From assembly GCA_008694505.1 (NCBI GenBank), contig VZDJ01000034.1, forward strand, positions 816,110 to 880,109: a stretch of 64,000 nt of DNA, given 5' to 3'. This DNA is from Cyanoderma ruficeps (taxonomy: Eukaryota; Chordata; Aves; Passeriformes; Timaliidae). The notes below the pieces were generated by a model. It did no database searches. It had not been told where the DNA came from and saw nothing but the letters and a program-made list of their open reading frames with translations. Shown here piece by piece: positions 10,092-22,049 of this stretch (its first letter is position 1; each line of letters begins with the position of its first letter). The position numbers and the translations under genes were made by a program.

Positions 10092-10435
10092 TGTCCCTTG
10101 AATGGAATGTGATAAGCTCATCTCAACCCTCCCCGGGAGAGATAACCCTTAGATGAGGCTGTTCTCCCTGGTCATGGTGAGTTCCCATCATGCTCTGATA
10201 TACCCATGTAGATTCTTTCTAACCCATTGCTCTTTCCCCTTTGGTACCACCCTGGATTTCCCCCATAAATGCCCCAGAGTCTGCCCAGTTCACTCGCAGG
10301 GTGTGGGATAATAAAAGCTACCCTGTGGAATCGCCACACAGCACTCCTGTCTCTCTGTCCCTGTGTCAGCCTGGGATTATCTTGCAAGGCAGAGCTGAAA
10401 TCACTGCTGAGAGCTGAAATCACTGCTGAGAGTTG
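10092..10435 (+). mobile_element. LTR-like segment in intron 8
   Basis: It has a CATAAATGCC TATA-like box near 10264 and GGGATAATAAAAGCTACC near 10307, followed by CACACAGCACTCCTGTCTCT. The order and wording match an LTR type I remember from songbirds. Near the end GAGCTGAAATCACTGCT is repeated. The ends are uncertain. Confidence 0.5.
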
Positions 10436-10660
10436 ATCACTTGCAGGCACAGACTGCACCTTGCTGAGGTTATCTGGTGGCCTGAGGACTGCCCAGACCC
10501 CTGGCAGGCTGTCTCTAGTGAGACCTCTCCCTCTGGGAAGATTGCGGCATGCAGGGTCAGACCCTCAGACCCCTTGGCTGTTCCCAAGGGGCCACCTCTG
10601 TCCCCTCCTGGCGGCATCCCCCTGTCCCCAGTGCCCTGGGGCTGTCTCAGCCTGCCCTAC

Positions 10661-10769
10661 CTGCTGCACACGATGCCAATCACCACCACGGCGATGAGGA
10701 ACACCAGCCCTGCCGCCGAGGAGCCGATGATGAGCGGCAGCTTCTCCTGCACACTGGTCTGGTACTCAG
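10661..10769 (-). CDS. EPHB2: EPHB2 exon 8: transmembrane segment
   Basis: This 109-bp exon encodes EYQTSVQEKLPLIIGSSAAG, then the hydrophobic run LVFLIAVVVIGIVC and a Ser. This is the single transmembrane helix with a small-residue GSSAAG stretch at its outer end. EKLPLIIG marks the stalk. The helix ends at Cys-Ser-Arg, where the cytoplasmic basic stop-transfer residues begin in exon 9. The acceptor is CCCCAG/CT and the donor AGCAG/GTAGGG (phase 2). The trailing AG is completed by A from exon 9 to make Arg. Confidence 0.95.
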
Positions 10770-11833
10770 CTGGGGAAGGGGGAAAAGGGAACAGGTTACC
10801 GTGGCATGGGATGTGCCATCCCTCACAAGGTCATGGAAGTCAGAGGACAGCCCTGAGCACAGGCTGCTTGATTCCTGGCATGGCTTTGGTCTGGGGCACT
10901 CAGGACTCCCCTCTGGTTGGGGGATGTGTCCCAGAAGGAAGGTTGGATGGAGCTGTTCCTTTTGGGAGGGAGGTTTAGTCCCATGGAAGCGTGCTGTGCC
11001 TTGTCCTTGGCCCCAGGGCCAGAAAACTGGCTTGGCCTGTTTTATTTAGCAGCACAAATTTAGAAAATTAAGACATGGCTCTGCATTTGTCATCAGCAGC
11101 TGTGCAGGTAGAAAATATAAATTTTGTTTCCTCTACATCCAGCTGAGCAGACACATCCCCACAACAGAAAAGCTGGGCAGAAATTGGGGCTTTCCCTGCA
11201 TGGAACAAGCACCCAGGCTGTAGCAGTGCATTCTCACACCCAAGCAAATGTTTCCAAATAAGGAAAAGGGGTTCCAGTTTCACCCCTAACTTTTAAGGAG
11301 AAGCACCAGAACTTTCTGTGTTTCTCTCATGATCATTGGCTCCGTGCCAGCCCAGAGGCACCTGTTGGTCTCTGTAGCTGTTCTTGTGAAGTACAGCTAG
11401 TTTCTAGTGGGCAGCAAGCCAAAAGCCCTACTAAAACATTAAAGAAGGAGCACAGAGGTGCTCAGGGCTTTTTGGGGTGCCTTAGCCAGGTGTAAGGGCT
11501 TCCCTGCGCCTCAGCACACTTCTATTTCATTTCTGTATAGTTTGTTTTCTCATTTATTAAAACCTTTGCTTTACAAAACACACCTGAAGAGCCCTCTCCC
11601 AAATATTATTAAGCCACTTTGGGAGGTTGCAGGTCAGCCCTGAGGACTTGATACATCTTCATGGGGCTCATTAAACACTGGCCTGGTGTAAGCCTGTATC
11701 CCCAGGCTTCTCTCCAGGTCCTGAATGTGATTTGTCAACACACCCCTCAGGGGACTGACAGCAAGGGGACCAGCTGCGTGTCTATCTCCACATCTCTCCA
11801 GACCCTGAGTCACCTCTGCAGCTGCAGACTCAC
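10770..11833 (-). other. EPHB2: EPHB2 intron 7
   Basis: This 1,064-bp intron has normal splice sites. I recognise no repeat in it. Confidence 0.7.
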
Positions 11834-11996
11834 CTTCAGTCATGGTCTGGAAATACATCTTCCCACTGTAGCGGCCGTAGCCGGCCACGGTGCGCGCCCG
11901 CACCTGGAACACGTAGATGGTGCCAGCCTTGAGGTTCTGCACTGCCACCGTGTTGGTGGGGCTCTTCACTGTGGTTGAGTTCAACTCGCTCAGATC
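11834..11996 (-). CDS. EPHB2: EPHB2 exon 7: second half of FN3 domain 2
   Basis: This 163-bp exon encodes 54 codons starting DLSELNSTTVKSPTNTVAVQ and ending GKMYFQTMTE. It completes the membrane-proximal FN3 domain: AGTIYVFQVRARTVAGYGRYSG is the typical Eph FN3 edge. An N-S-T sequon is present. The start differs from the mammalian ELSEYN form, which I read as ordinary avian divergence. The acceptor is CTCTGCAG/GAT and the donor GAAG/GTGAGT, with the final G completing Ala of exon 8. Confidence 0.95.
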
Positions 11997-12579
11997 CTGC
12001 AGAGAAAACACCAACCTGTCATCAGAAACATCAGCCCAGAATCAGGCGTTGCACCTCTGGAAGGAGTAAGGGCAGGAGATGAGGGTGGAGAGAACACTGA
12101 GGGCTGAGCAAACAGGACTGTCCTCCTGGCAGGGGGACACAGGCTCAGGGGTGTGAGTAGGCTCCACCACCTCTCAGGAAAGGCTGTAAAGAAGGCAGTG
12201 CCTACAAAACTCGTGTTTCTTCTCTAAGCCTTGAGGTCACTGGGGATGGGAACTTCTTCCCTCTTCTGTGCCTTTCTCTTAGCACTTTCCTGCTCTCCCA
12301 TCCCCTCCTGCTGTGCCTTACCCAGCCTCAGCACAGTCCCTTTGCTCTTCCCCAACTCCCATCTCCCTTTGCCAGGAGGTAAAGCTCACCTGAACACTGG
12401 GTTTTGGACCTCAGGTGAAGTTCTGCTCCCACCCCATCGCCCAGAGCCTGCTTTTCCAGAGGCCACAGCCAAGATTCCAAGGGGACCTCAAGAGCATATT
12501 TCAAAGTGATAATGAGACTATTTCCAAACTTTTTTTCTGCAGTTTTGTAGCTGAGGACTGGAGCAATCACACATTGGTG

Positions 12580-12835
12580 CAGTATGAAATGCCACCTAAA
12601 TTATTTTTACTTTAAACCAAATAACTAACTTCTTGAAGTCCACAATGCAGACTCCATCAACCAATTACAGAAAACCACCCAAACCCATGAAGAAGAAGAA
12701 AGGTGGTGAAGAAGAAGGACCCAGACAATGCCCAAAGTCCTCCACCTTGACTCACATATATTACTATATACTAAAATCTTAAATCTAAGTCTCCAGAATT
12801 CCAACAGTGCAGGTGGCTTTGCACTTGTGTAGGTG
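12580..12835 (-). mobile_element. Diverged LTR remnant, ERV family B (antisense copy)
   Basis: The reverse complement matches 40770-40970: CCAATTACAGAAAACCACCC, the GAAGAAGAAAGGTGGTGAAG run and ATATATTACTATATACTAAA line up with the sense copy in the same order. It is truncated and diverged, so older. Confidence 0.65.
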
Positions 12836-13606
12836 ACGGATCCATGGCTGCCCTTAGGAACTGTGCCCTTCATCCAGAAGCACTGGTGGATAGGCAGGAT
12901 TGCCTCATACAAGAGAACAGGTAATCCCTGTGTCCCAGGGACATGGAGCCAACAGGGGACAATGACAGAGGGTCCTGAATGTGGCCAGAGAAAGGTGGCT
13001 GGGAGCTTGGCTGCCACGGAATCCCCAAGTCAGAGCGAAACAGCAAAGCCAACAGCACAATGCTCCTGGAAAACAGCTCTGAGGAAAGCCCAGCTGTGAG
13101 CAAGCACCTGAGAAAAGGAGATGCAGGCACAGATTTTGGAATCCAGTGGCTGTAGTGACACTGCAGGTGCTCATCTGTCCTGGCTGTACCTTGGGTCTGG
13201 CAGGTCACCAGATGGGACAGAGGAGCAACAGCTCAAAACCAGAGCTGGCAAGTTCCCAGTGAGCCCCTGAGATCTGCTGACTTCAAGTCACTGCACAGGA
13301 CCTGCCCTGCACCCTCAGTGAGGAGAGGCCACCTCGGGAGACTCTGGCAGGGACTGGCAGAAGGTGAGACAGGAGGTTTCTGAACTTTGTAAGTGTGACT
13401 GAGGATGTAACCAGGGGACTGACCTCTGTCCCAGCCCTGACGTGACATGGGTGGCATGGAGACATTTCTGCTTTTCCCATGGGAACAAGGGGTCAGAGTG
13501 AAACTCCCAGAAAAGAGAAAGCACCTACTTCTCCTCACCAACTTCTGCAGGAGAGTGCTGATGGACAGGGGGTAATGAAGGGGCAATCAGGCAGAAGGAA
13601 GGCTCC

Positions 13607-13931
13607 ACAGAATCACAGAATCAGTAAGGTTAGAAAAGCCATTCAAAATCATCAAGTGCAACCTTTTACTGATCTCCACCTTGTCACCAGCCCAGAGCAC
13701 TGAGTGCCATGTCCATTTCTTGAACACCTTTGGGGTGGGGACTCCACCACCTCCTTAGGCAGTCCCTTCCAATGTCTGAGCACCCTTTCCATGGAGAAAT
13801 TCTTCCTGTTGTCCAACCTGAACCTCCCCTGACACAGCTTGAGACTATGTCCTCTTGTCCTGTTGCTTTTTCCCTGGAAGAAGAGACTGACACCCCCCTG
13901 GCTGCACCATCCTGTCAGGGATCTTGTGGTC
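13607..13931 (-). mobile_element. CR1 3' fragment, antisense
   Basis: It starts with the repeated ACAGAATC 3'-tail octamers and includes TTGAACACCTTTGGGGTGGG and GGAGAAATTCTTCCTGTTGT. It is directly followed by a second antisense CR1. Confidence 0.8.
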
Positions 13932-14118
13932 ATACAATCATGGAACAGTTTCAGCTGGAAGGGGACCTTAAAGCTTATCCAGTTCCACCCTCTGCCATGG
14001 GCAGGGACACCTTCTACTAGATCAAGTGTCCAACCTGGCCTTGGACACTTCCAGGGATGAGGCAGCCACAGCTTCTCTGGGCAACCTGTGCCAGGGCCTC
14101 CCCACACCACCCAGCCTA
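13932..14118 (-). mobile_element. CR1 3' fragment, antisense, adjacent to another
   Basis: It opens with ATACAATCATGGAACAGTTT and carries the CCATGGGCAGGGACACC and GGCCTTGGACACTTCCAG blocks. It abuts the end of 13607-13931, suggesting insertion next to or into it. Confidence 0.8.
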
Positions 14119-14339
14119 CCCTTGAATAGAGTTAATTTTGTGTCTCAAGGGGTTGGTTGAGCAGTGCTCTGGTGTGGGTGGTGCTAAGAGAGGGGCCTGG
14201 CAGGAATGTGTTTCTTCAAGTGCATGGCCAAACCCAAGGGGTGGAAATGCTGATGGCAAATCCTTCTGCAGGGAGAGCAGGGGAGCTCCGCGTTACACGT
14301 GGGGACGTGGAGGAATGGGACAGGAGGAACAGCTTTAGA

Positions 14340-14578
14340 GTGAAAGAGAGCAGGGCTAGATGAGAAATTGGGAAAAAATTTCTCTCTGTGAGGGTGATGA
14401 GATGCTGGAACAGGGTGCCCAGAGAAGCTGTGGATCCCTGCCAGTGTCCAAGGCCAGGCTGGATGGGGCTTGGACCACCCTCCTTGGGGCTGTGGAAGGA
14501 GACCCTGCCCATGGCAGGGGGTGGAATGAGATGGGCTTTGAGGTCCTCTCCAGCCCAACCATCCTACAACTCTATGAA
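14340..14578 (+). mobile_element. CR1 3' fragment
   Basis: It reads in sense: GGTGCCCAGAGAAGCTGTGG, GTCCAAGGCCAGGCTGGATG and a 3' end with TTTGAGGTCCTCTCCAGCCC. Confidence 0.8.
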
Positions 14579-15804
14579 ACACCTGGAGACCTCTACAGTT
14601 AACACTATGCAGGAACACTTTTTCCTTCTAAAAACTGCAATATCTGTTTTATACACCTGGACCTGGTGCTGAAGGTTCCTGGTTGTCACTGGCGTCTCTG
14701 GTAACCTGGCTGATGACAGTGAAAAGCTCAAGTACAGACACACACAGACCAAGGAAAGATGAGCACACAGCAAACTCCTGGCCTCATTTGTCTGATCAGG
14801 CCTCAGCACTCCCTTGGACCTTTCCCAGGCAGGCAAGGAGAGAAATAGGTCAGGAAATGTTTACAGTTTTAGAGCTCAAGGGCTTGGATGAATCCTCCCA
14901 GGCCCTTGGAGGGCACTAACAACACAGTTGTTTTAAAATCATTTGTCCAACTCTTTTGGAGAGCCTCATCCCTGCTCCTGGAGGACTTTAAATGGAATAT
15001 AATGGCCAAGCCTACAAGGTGGTTGATAGCCTGGGAAATTGATGTCTGCCCGGCTGAGGAAGGTGTGCTTGTGATGTGCTCTCCTTTAAACCCACACCAC
15101 AAGGAAAAACCATTTACACCTCTCCACCCTCCCTTATGAAACCTCTTCTTTCTCCTTGGCATCACCTCTCCAGAACCTGCACATTCACCTCAAACACTTC
15201 TCCCCTTTCACCTCTCTGGGTTCCTCCAGAAGGCCAAGTGCATCTCAGGTGGTTTAAAGCCCAAGTCCAAGCAGAAGTTTGTGGTGTTTGGAGGTTTTTT
15301 TTTCCTACTGATTTTGTTTTGAGTTGGAAATCCTAATTCAGAATAACGCACTGGTTTGATTTTGAGTCTTCGTCTGGTTCCCCTTCCCACGAGCCAAACT
15401 GAAGCTGAAACCAAAGCCTGATCAACAAAAAAAGTCTCTTGAAACATGGGTAGGCTGCGAGACACCCAAAGGATTTACAAAAATTGCTTCTAAAATATTG
15501 CATTTAAAAAAAAAAATTGAAAGTAAAAAAGCCAAGGGAAAAAAAAATCAACTGAGTGAATTTGGCAGAGATTCTGTGAGCCTGCACAGTGGCATCTGCC
15601 ACGGCCCTGGGGGCAAACACAGCAGGACACACCAGGGCTGGGTGCCAAACCATCACACAGCTGCATTTGGGGGTGCCCACACGTGGGAACAGGGTCCTGC
15701 CAGCCCCACTGGGGCTGCACCTGTGGGATCCACAGCACCTGGATTCTCACAGGGATCCACCACTTGTGGGGACAGCCCAAGAACATCTGTGCCACAGCCA
15801 GATC

Positions 15805-15882
15805 AGACCCAGATCAGTCAAAGGTTGGATTTGATGATTTTGAACAACTTTTCTAACCTTAATGATTCTGTGAGTCTGTAGA
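15805..15882 (+). mobile_element. CR1 3'-end remnant
   Basis: GGTTGGATTTGATGATTTTG followed by TTTTCTAACCTTAATGATTC is a shortened CR1 3' terminus. Confidence 0.65.
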
Positions 15883-15884
15883 AC

Positions 15885-16172
15885 CTTCCTTCGGCCTGAT
15901 TGCCAAGTATCCCATCAAGTGGGACAAGGGGAAATGGCCTCAAGTTGTGCCAAGGGAAGTGCAAGGTAGATATAAGGAAATATTTCTTCATTGAAAAGGT
16001 TTTCAGGCATTGGCACAGGCTGCTCAGGGCAGTGCTGGAGTCCCCATCCCTGGAAGTGCTGAAAAAATGAGATGCTGCACTTGGCAATGTGGTCTGGTGG
16101 GTGTCGGAGTGAAGGTTGGACTGACTGATCTTGGAGGGCTTCTCCAACTTTAATTATTCTAATTATTCTCTG
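15885..16172 (+). mobile_element. CR1 3' fragment
   Basis: It reads in sense: GGCCTCAAGTTGTGCCAAGG, TTTTCAGGCATTGGCACAGG and TTGGACTGACTGATCTTGGA at the 3' end, then tandem AATTATTCT tail units. Confidence 0.75.
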
Positions 16173-16459
16173 AGTGTTTGCCTCTCCCAAACCAGCCCTG
16201 GACAGTGCCCCATCCCAGTGTGGCCCTGGGCAGGCACTGGGACTGCAGGCAGGCTATCCCAGGGCTCCCTGACAGGGATTCCTCTCCATCTCCTGGAACT
16301 CCCCGTTTTCTTGGGACAGAGCCCCCTTCCAGGATTTGGGCAGCACTGGGTGAAGGGGCAGCCCCGCCTCAGGACGGATGGGAAACATCAGGCAGCAACT
16401 TTGGCTCCAGGCTCAGGGATTTTGGTGTCCAGCACTGCAGAACAGACTCCAAAAGTCAG

Positions 16460-16620
16460 AGAATCATGGAACCCCGGGATGGTTTGGGTTGGAAGGGACC
16501 TTAAAGACAATCTTGTTCCAGCCCCCTGACATGGGCAGGGATGACCCCTCAGTCAGCCTGGGAGCAGCATCCTTGGTCCAAGCCCTGGGGACACCCTGTC
16601 CTGGGCTGCTGGGCTGTGGC
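16460..16620 (-). mobile_element. CR1 3' fragment, antisense
   Basis: AGAATCATGGAACCCCGGGA, then TTTGGGTTGGAAGGGACCTT and the CATGGGCAGGGATGACC block. Confidence 0.8.
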
Positions 16621-16644
16621 CAGAAGCTCCTGGCACCAGGAAGG

Positions 16645-16704
16645 CTCCAGTTCCACCTCCAGTTCCACCTCCAGTTCTACCTCCAGTTCCACCTCCACCT
16701 TCAC
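16645..16704. repeat. 12-bp tandem repeat
   Basis: Five units of CTCCAGTTCCAC, the third and fifth with changes. Confidence 0.9.
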
Positions 16705-17869
16705 AGGTCCTCTCCCCCACCCTTCACCCCCCAGCCAGCCCCTGCCCCTTCTCCAGCACTGGCTGCAGACATCAAAGGGTTCCTCTGCCTCCTAAAATCT
16801 TGCACTGGCGACCAAATTGGGCTGAATTTCTCCAAACAGTTACAAAATGGGTGACTTTGAGCATCATCAAACCCAACCGTTTTGCATAACGAGGAGGGCT
16901 AATTACTCTTTGCAGTGCTTGACGCTGCAGTGGGTCTCCAGTTCCCACACTCCGGGATAAGTCTGGCAACTTTGGATAAAAACTGCTGTTCCCTTTCTAA
17001 ATGAAGACAACACAGACTGTTTTAATAAGAGAAACGTTGGCAGGTGCCTCTTGGAAGTGGAAAAAAAACCACATTAAGGCAAGGGCTGCAGAGAGCAGCC
17101 ACGTCAGGCAGTGTTTGTGAAACAATCTGCGTGGATTTGCTCCAACTCCACGAGAAAGAAACTCATAATGTTGCCTTTGTACAGGCATTTTTGATGGCAT
17201 CTAAGAATAGCAGTGTTATAAATAATCTGTGAAAGGGAAACAAAAATACACCTTTGTTTCAGGCATTGTGAACAGTACTGTCAACGCTAAAATAAATTCT
17301 TCTGGTTTTTAAATTTAATTTATGTCTTTATATAGAAGAGAAGCTATTAAAAATGAAGAGCCAAGGTGCTTTCTATACATAACATGTATGCTGCTATTCT
17401 TCATTTGAGCTGTTTTCATGAAAATAAAATATAATTTTCTACTGGGGGGAAAAAAAAATTCCACCAGAAACAACTTAACCAGCTCCAGAGATCTTTGCTG
17501 AGCATTCAGAAGCACATGGGACCGTTTGTAATGAAATATTTGGAAGAAAATCACCTCTGCACAGACTGGCAGTGGAGTGAGAACACACCTGGGATGTGTC
17601 ACACACCACATCCAACTGCTGGATTAATGGGAAGCAGGGGAAGAGCACGGCAGAGCCAAGGCCCTGCATTTTGGGATTGTTTCCAGGGATCCAGGAAATG
17701 GCTTTTGATTGCAGAAGTCAGCACTGCACTGGCCGGACTAAGCTGGGACTCAGCTGTGCCCTGTGCACACACAAACATCAGGGTCGGGGAGACAGAGCTG
17801 GGCATTCTTCAAACCAAGAACCAGCAAAAAAAAAAAAAAAGGTTCCATGAGGTTCCAACGATTGTGGCC

Positions 17870-18340
17870 CTCTGCCCTGCTCTGATGAGACCCCCCCGCA
17901 GTGCTGCCCCCAGCTCTGGGGTCCCAGCACAGGAAGGATGTGAAGCTGCTGGAATAAGTCCAGAGAAGCCACAGAGATGCTCCAAGGGCTGGAGTCCCTC
18001 CAGAGCCAGGCTGGGAGAGCTGGGGGTGTTCACCTGGAGAGGAGAAGGCTCCAGGGAGAGCTCACAGCCCCTGCCAGGGCCTAAAGGGGCTCCAGGAGAG
18101 CTGGAGAGGGACTGGGGACAAGGGATGGAGAGACAGGATACAGGAAGGGGCTTCCCACAGCCAGAGGGCAGGGCTGGATGGGATATTAGATGGGAAGGGA
18201 GGTGGGGAGGTGGTGAGGCCCAGGCACAGGGTGCCCAGAGAAGCTGTGGCTGCCCCTGGATCCCTGGCAGTGTCCAAGGCCAGGCTGGATGGGGCTTGGA
18301 GCACCCTGGGACAGTGGAAGGTGTCCCTGCCCATGGCAGC
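17870..18340 (+). mobile_element. CR1 3' fragment, truncated at its 3' end
   Basis: It reads in sense from CAGCTCTGGGGTCCCAGCAC through GGGTGCCCAGAGAAGCTGTG to GTGTCCCTGCCCATGGCAG. The last 50 or so bases of the usual 3' end are missing. A 320-residue ORF over it has no coding meaning. Confidence 0.85.
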
Positions 18341-19802
18341 TTTAACGTCTCTTCTAATGCAAACCATTCTGGGATGCTTCCATGGTTCTCTGAGATACCA
18401 GGACAGGGAGAACCTGAGCCCAGCTCTGCCCTCTGTGCCAGGCTTAGTGCTCCATGAACTGCACTGCCTGAGAGTGGGGCCACTTGTCCCCATCATCAGG
18501 ACATGCTGTGTCCCAACTCTGACAATGGGACGGGCAGATGTGGTTGCCTGCAAAGACTGGTCACCAACAGCAGCACCATTTTTTAGACAAAAATTCCTTT
18601 TATTTACAGCCTCCCTCGGAAAACAGAGGAGAGGGAAGAAAGAAAGAGGGTGAGAGACTAAGATAAAGGAAGAGGAGGAGAATGTACTCCCTGAGATCTT
18701 CTGCCTCTACATCGAGGGTCCCCTGGGAAAGGACCCCTCTTGCTTCCCAGATCTGTCTTGTTATCTACTCATCCATCTTGCCATGTATTCTGGGATCATT
18801 TCCAAGGGTCAAAATAAATGGCTGTGATTTATGCAATATAGGTCAGGACCTATTTAACAGCTTACAAAGGAGCCCCCCCTCCTCCCTATTCTCCCTCTGG
18901 CTCTTGGTGATGAGAAAATAGGTCACAGGCAGGCAGTGGGGGGGATTAATCATTTCTTCCGGCAACTGCTGGGAAAAATATTTTCAGTTCCATTTAATCA
19001 TAAAGCTTTTTAATTAGTTAGTTCGCAATTTATAATGTATAGTTTATAAGCTCTTGTGCAAGGGGGCAGATTCCTGGAAGGAAAAGTCTCCTGCTCCCCA
19101 TCTCCCCTGGGTTGCACAGATGAAGTTCAGCCTGGCAGGTCCTGGGACCAACCTTCATGTGGTTCTCAAGTCTCTGAGCAGCCACTGGTGGGATGGAAAG
19201 CCTGGCACAGTCCAGACTGAAATCCCTCTGCTTGCCTGGACAGGGAAGTTATGGAAGGAGCAGGTTCCTCAGGGATGGAAGAGCCAGTGCTGTAGGACCC
19301 CTCCACACTGACTCCACAGTGCAGCGTGGACCCTCCCTGGGAGCATCTGTACAACATCTGGGCTCAGGAAGCTGAAGAGATGCCAAACTCACCTTTGGTG
19401 TAAAATGTACCCATGGACAGCACTCCAGAAAATCTCCAAGACTGGACACCCACTGAGTGTGCTGGGACTGGATGTTCCCTGTCATTCCCATTCCCTACGG
19501 ATGCCCCAGTACACAAAAAGGAAAAAATAGACTCTGGGCCTTGGCTACCCTGCACTCCCTGCAATGGGTCCAGTGGCCACCAGTTCTGTGGAGGTGACAG
19601 GGGAAGGTCCTGAATGATTTCCTACACTTGGGCCACTGGAACCACCACTGGACCCCAAGGATTGGTGGCCACTGTCACCCACGTGACAAATGCAGCAAGA
19701 GAAGTCTCCTACTGACCAACCACTGCACGCCCTTAAGTGAAGCTCTGCACCTGCTCCTCTCCCCAGAAGCTGTGGGTGACCCCTGCCAAGGTCCCCCAGT
19801 AC

Positions 19803-19927
19803 CTTCTCGTAATACTGCAGCTCATAGTCCAGGATGACTCCGTTGGGCTGGTCGGGCTGGGACCAGGAGAGGGTGATGCTGTCCACGGTGCGGCTCACCT
19901 GGTGCATGATGGACACAGCAGAAGGGG
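19803..19927 (-). CDS. EPHB2: EPHB2 exon 6: first half of FN3 domain 2
   Basis: This 125-bp exon encodes 41 codons beginning [16 protein letters not shown] and ending DYELQYYEK, the N-terminal half of the second FN3 domain. The motifs [13 protein letters not shown] and [11 protein letters not shown] match EPHB2. The acceptor TTTTCCAG/CC joins the G left by exon 5 to make Ala. The donor AAG/GTACTG is in phase 0. It sits between the 20-kb intron 5 and the 7.8-kb intron 6. Confidence 0.95.
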
Positions 19928-20436
19928 CTGGAAAACAGAGAGAGAGAGGGGAGGGGACAGTCAGACACCTGCACAAGTAGGACCCTAACCCTGGCAGGAG
20001 GTGGGCAGCTGGTTATTGCTGTTTGGAGCTTTGGAATTCACCTCCTGCACTGGGAGAGCTCTCCAGGGGTCAGGAGATCCTGGATTTTGCTGTTTGTAGA
20101 GAGTGGTGAGGGGAGGGAAAAAAAAACCGTTCTGCTGAGTTGGTAGTTAGAAAACATGTAGGGCAGTGTCTCAAGCAGGAAAATGGCAAAAGGAGCCCAC
20201 AGTTGGAGCGGGCACAGCATTGTTCCACAGGAAAAAGCCCCACCAGCCCCACACCATGCACTCCTCCCTGCCTGCTTTGGGGGAATCGGTGTTTTTTTAC
20301 TTTCCCATTTGCATAGAGCAGCTTCCCAAGGCTCAGGCAGGCTGCGGCTGCAAGTTGCACACGCCAATCACGGGAGGTGCATCCAGCAGCCCGAGCAGGC
20401 AGCACAAAGCTGACCTGACACGCTGACAATGGAGAG

Positions 20437-20672
20437 AGAGCCGCCCGTCCCCGCGGCCCCGCACACGGCCCGGCCCCGGTACAGCCCGTCCCACCGGGCA
20501 CAAAGGGCCGTGCCTGACCCGCAGACAGCCCGGCCTCGCACACAGCCCGTCTCAGTGGGCACAAAGGGCCGTGCCTGACCCGCAGACAGCCCGGTCTCGC
20601 ACACAGCCCGGCCCCGGTACAGCCCGTCCCAGTGGGCACAAAGGGCCGTGCCTGACCCGCAGACAGCCCTGG
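20437..20672. repeat. CpG-rich tandem repeat in intron 5
   Basis: Three copies of a unit with GGGCACAAAGGGCCGTGCCT and GACCCGCAGACAGCCC begin at 20496, 20557 and 20634. The spacings of 61 and 77 bp differ by an optional 16-bp GCCCCGGTACAGCCCG block. Confidence 0.85.
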
Positions 20673-20934
20673 CAGCAGCCGGACACTCGGCCAGGTGGGC
20701 ACAGCCGTGCCACGCCGTGGGAAAGCTGCCCAGGGAGCTGTGCTGACAAGCCCGTGGGGCAGGGACCAGAGCGTGGAGCTGCCACCTCCCTGGGAAACTC
20801 TGCCAGGGCAGGTGGTCCAACCGCCTGGGCTGCTTTCAGTCCTGCGGGATTGGGAAACTCATCAGTCTGCAGCTTCCTCCTGAGGGGCAGCTCCCATATC
20901 TGCTCTGGGACCAGGGTCAGCACCCAGGGAATGG

Positions 20935-21178
20935 TTGGAGCTCTGTCAGGGGGGTTTAGGTTGGATATCAGGGAAAAAGTTCTTCCCCAAAAGGGTGCTG
21001 GGCACTGCCCAGGCTCCCCAGGGAATGGGCACGGCCCCAGAGCTCCAGGATCGTTTGGACAGCGCAGCCAGGGAGGCACAGGGTGGGATTGTTGGGTGTT
21101 GGCACAGGGACAGGAGTTGGACTGGATGATCCCTGTGGGTCCATTCCAAGCTGGGATATTCTCTGATTGTAGATGCTG
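20935..21178 (+). mobile_element. CR1 3' fragment (CCTGTGGGTCC subtype)
   Basis: TTGGATATCAGGGAAAAAGT, GGAATGGGCACGGCCCCAGA and GGACTGGATGATCCCTGTGG define the same subtype as 42305-42556 and, reversed, 44992-45222. Confidence 0.75.
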
Positions 21179-22049
21179 ACAGCAGAGCAGCTGACACCCA
21201 CCCGCCCTTGCTGCAGGGCTGACACCCACGGGTGCCTGCGCTGCCTCATCTCCCCACATCCCAGAGCAGCGAGCCCAGCACATGTCCGTGCCCTCCCGTG
21301 CCCATCCTGGCACTGCCAGCACATCCCTGTCACTGCAGAGCCATCCCAGAGCTCCCTGCTGCCAGCCCAGCCCTGCAGAGCTCCAGCTGCAGTGGAGCGT
21401 TAGCCCTGGCACATCTGCCAGCACAGGCTCAGCACTGCAGCAGCTTCAGGGCACAGGGGAAGCCTCAGGGGTGGGAGAGGACTGGAGAGTGGTAGCATGA
21501 AAGCTTCCCCGTCACTTACATGCCAGGCCAAATGGATGCAGAGAGGTTTGCACTCAGATGGGCTTTTCCCAAGTCCAACCCTTACAATATTTCATGGAAG
21601 AACAACTCATTTGACAGCTCTGAGAAACAGCCTGGAGGAGCAGCACCCAAAGGAAGGCACTTCTCACCCAGCTCCAGGCTGGCTCCCCTTGGCATCAGGG
21701 GCAGTGACAGGAGCTGTGCCAGCTGGGATTGCAGTGGCAGGACCGTGGTGCTTGGATGAGCATGGCCCCAGCATGTTCCTGCACATCACAATGAATTACC
21801 ACCGAGCAACTCCTCTCCAATACACCAACAAAAGCCATTTTTCTGATCCACTGTCTGGCTCTTCAATGCTGCTTTTCTGACTCAGAGCACTGCAGCTCTC
21901 AGGATGTTTAATGTCTGGATGCCAAGGGGCTGGGTTTGGGTAACACAAGATGTGCCACCACACTGCTGCACCGTTTTCGTGATATGGATTAACCTCAGCA
22001 GTGTTGTTGAGCTCTAGGTTTGTCCAGGAGAACAAAACTAAAAGGACAG

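Larger units (their letters stand above)
9757..10660 (-). other. EPHB2: EPHB2 intron 8
   Basis: This 904-bp intron is made largely of a 41-bp minisatellite (9773-10030) followed by an LTR-like segment (about 10092-10435). The remaining 220 bp next to exon 8 is unremarkable. Confidence 0.7.
11997..19802 (-). other. EPHB2: EPHB2 intron 6
   Basis: This 7.8-kb intron contains an antisense LTR remnant (12580-12835), a cluster of CR1 pieces (13607-14578, 15805-16172, 16460-16620, 17870-18340), a 12-bp tandem repeat (16645-16704) and an AT-rich unique stretch (16800-17470). 18560-19060 is an AT-rich block that may be an unlisted repeat. Confidence 0.7.

Noticed and set aside
17495..18457. A 320-residue plus-strand ORF, the longest in the window
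   Set aside because: It covers a CR1 3' untranslated fragment and flanking intron. Similar ORFs appear over other CR1 copies, and it has no domain or codon signal.
20552..21424. 290-residue minus-strand ORF and overlapping plus-strand ORFs
   Set aside because: They arise from a GC-rich tandem repeat joined to a CR1 fragment, where stop codons are rare by composition.
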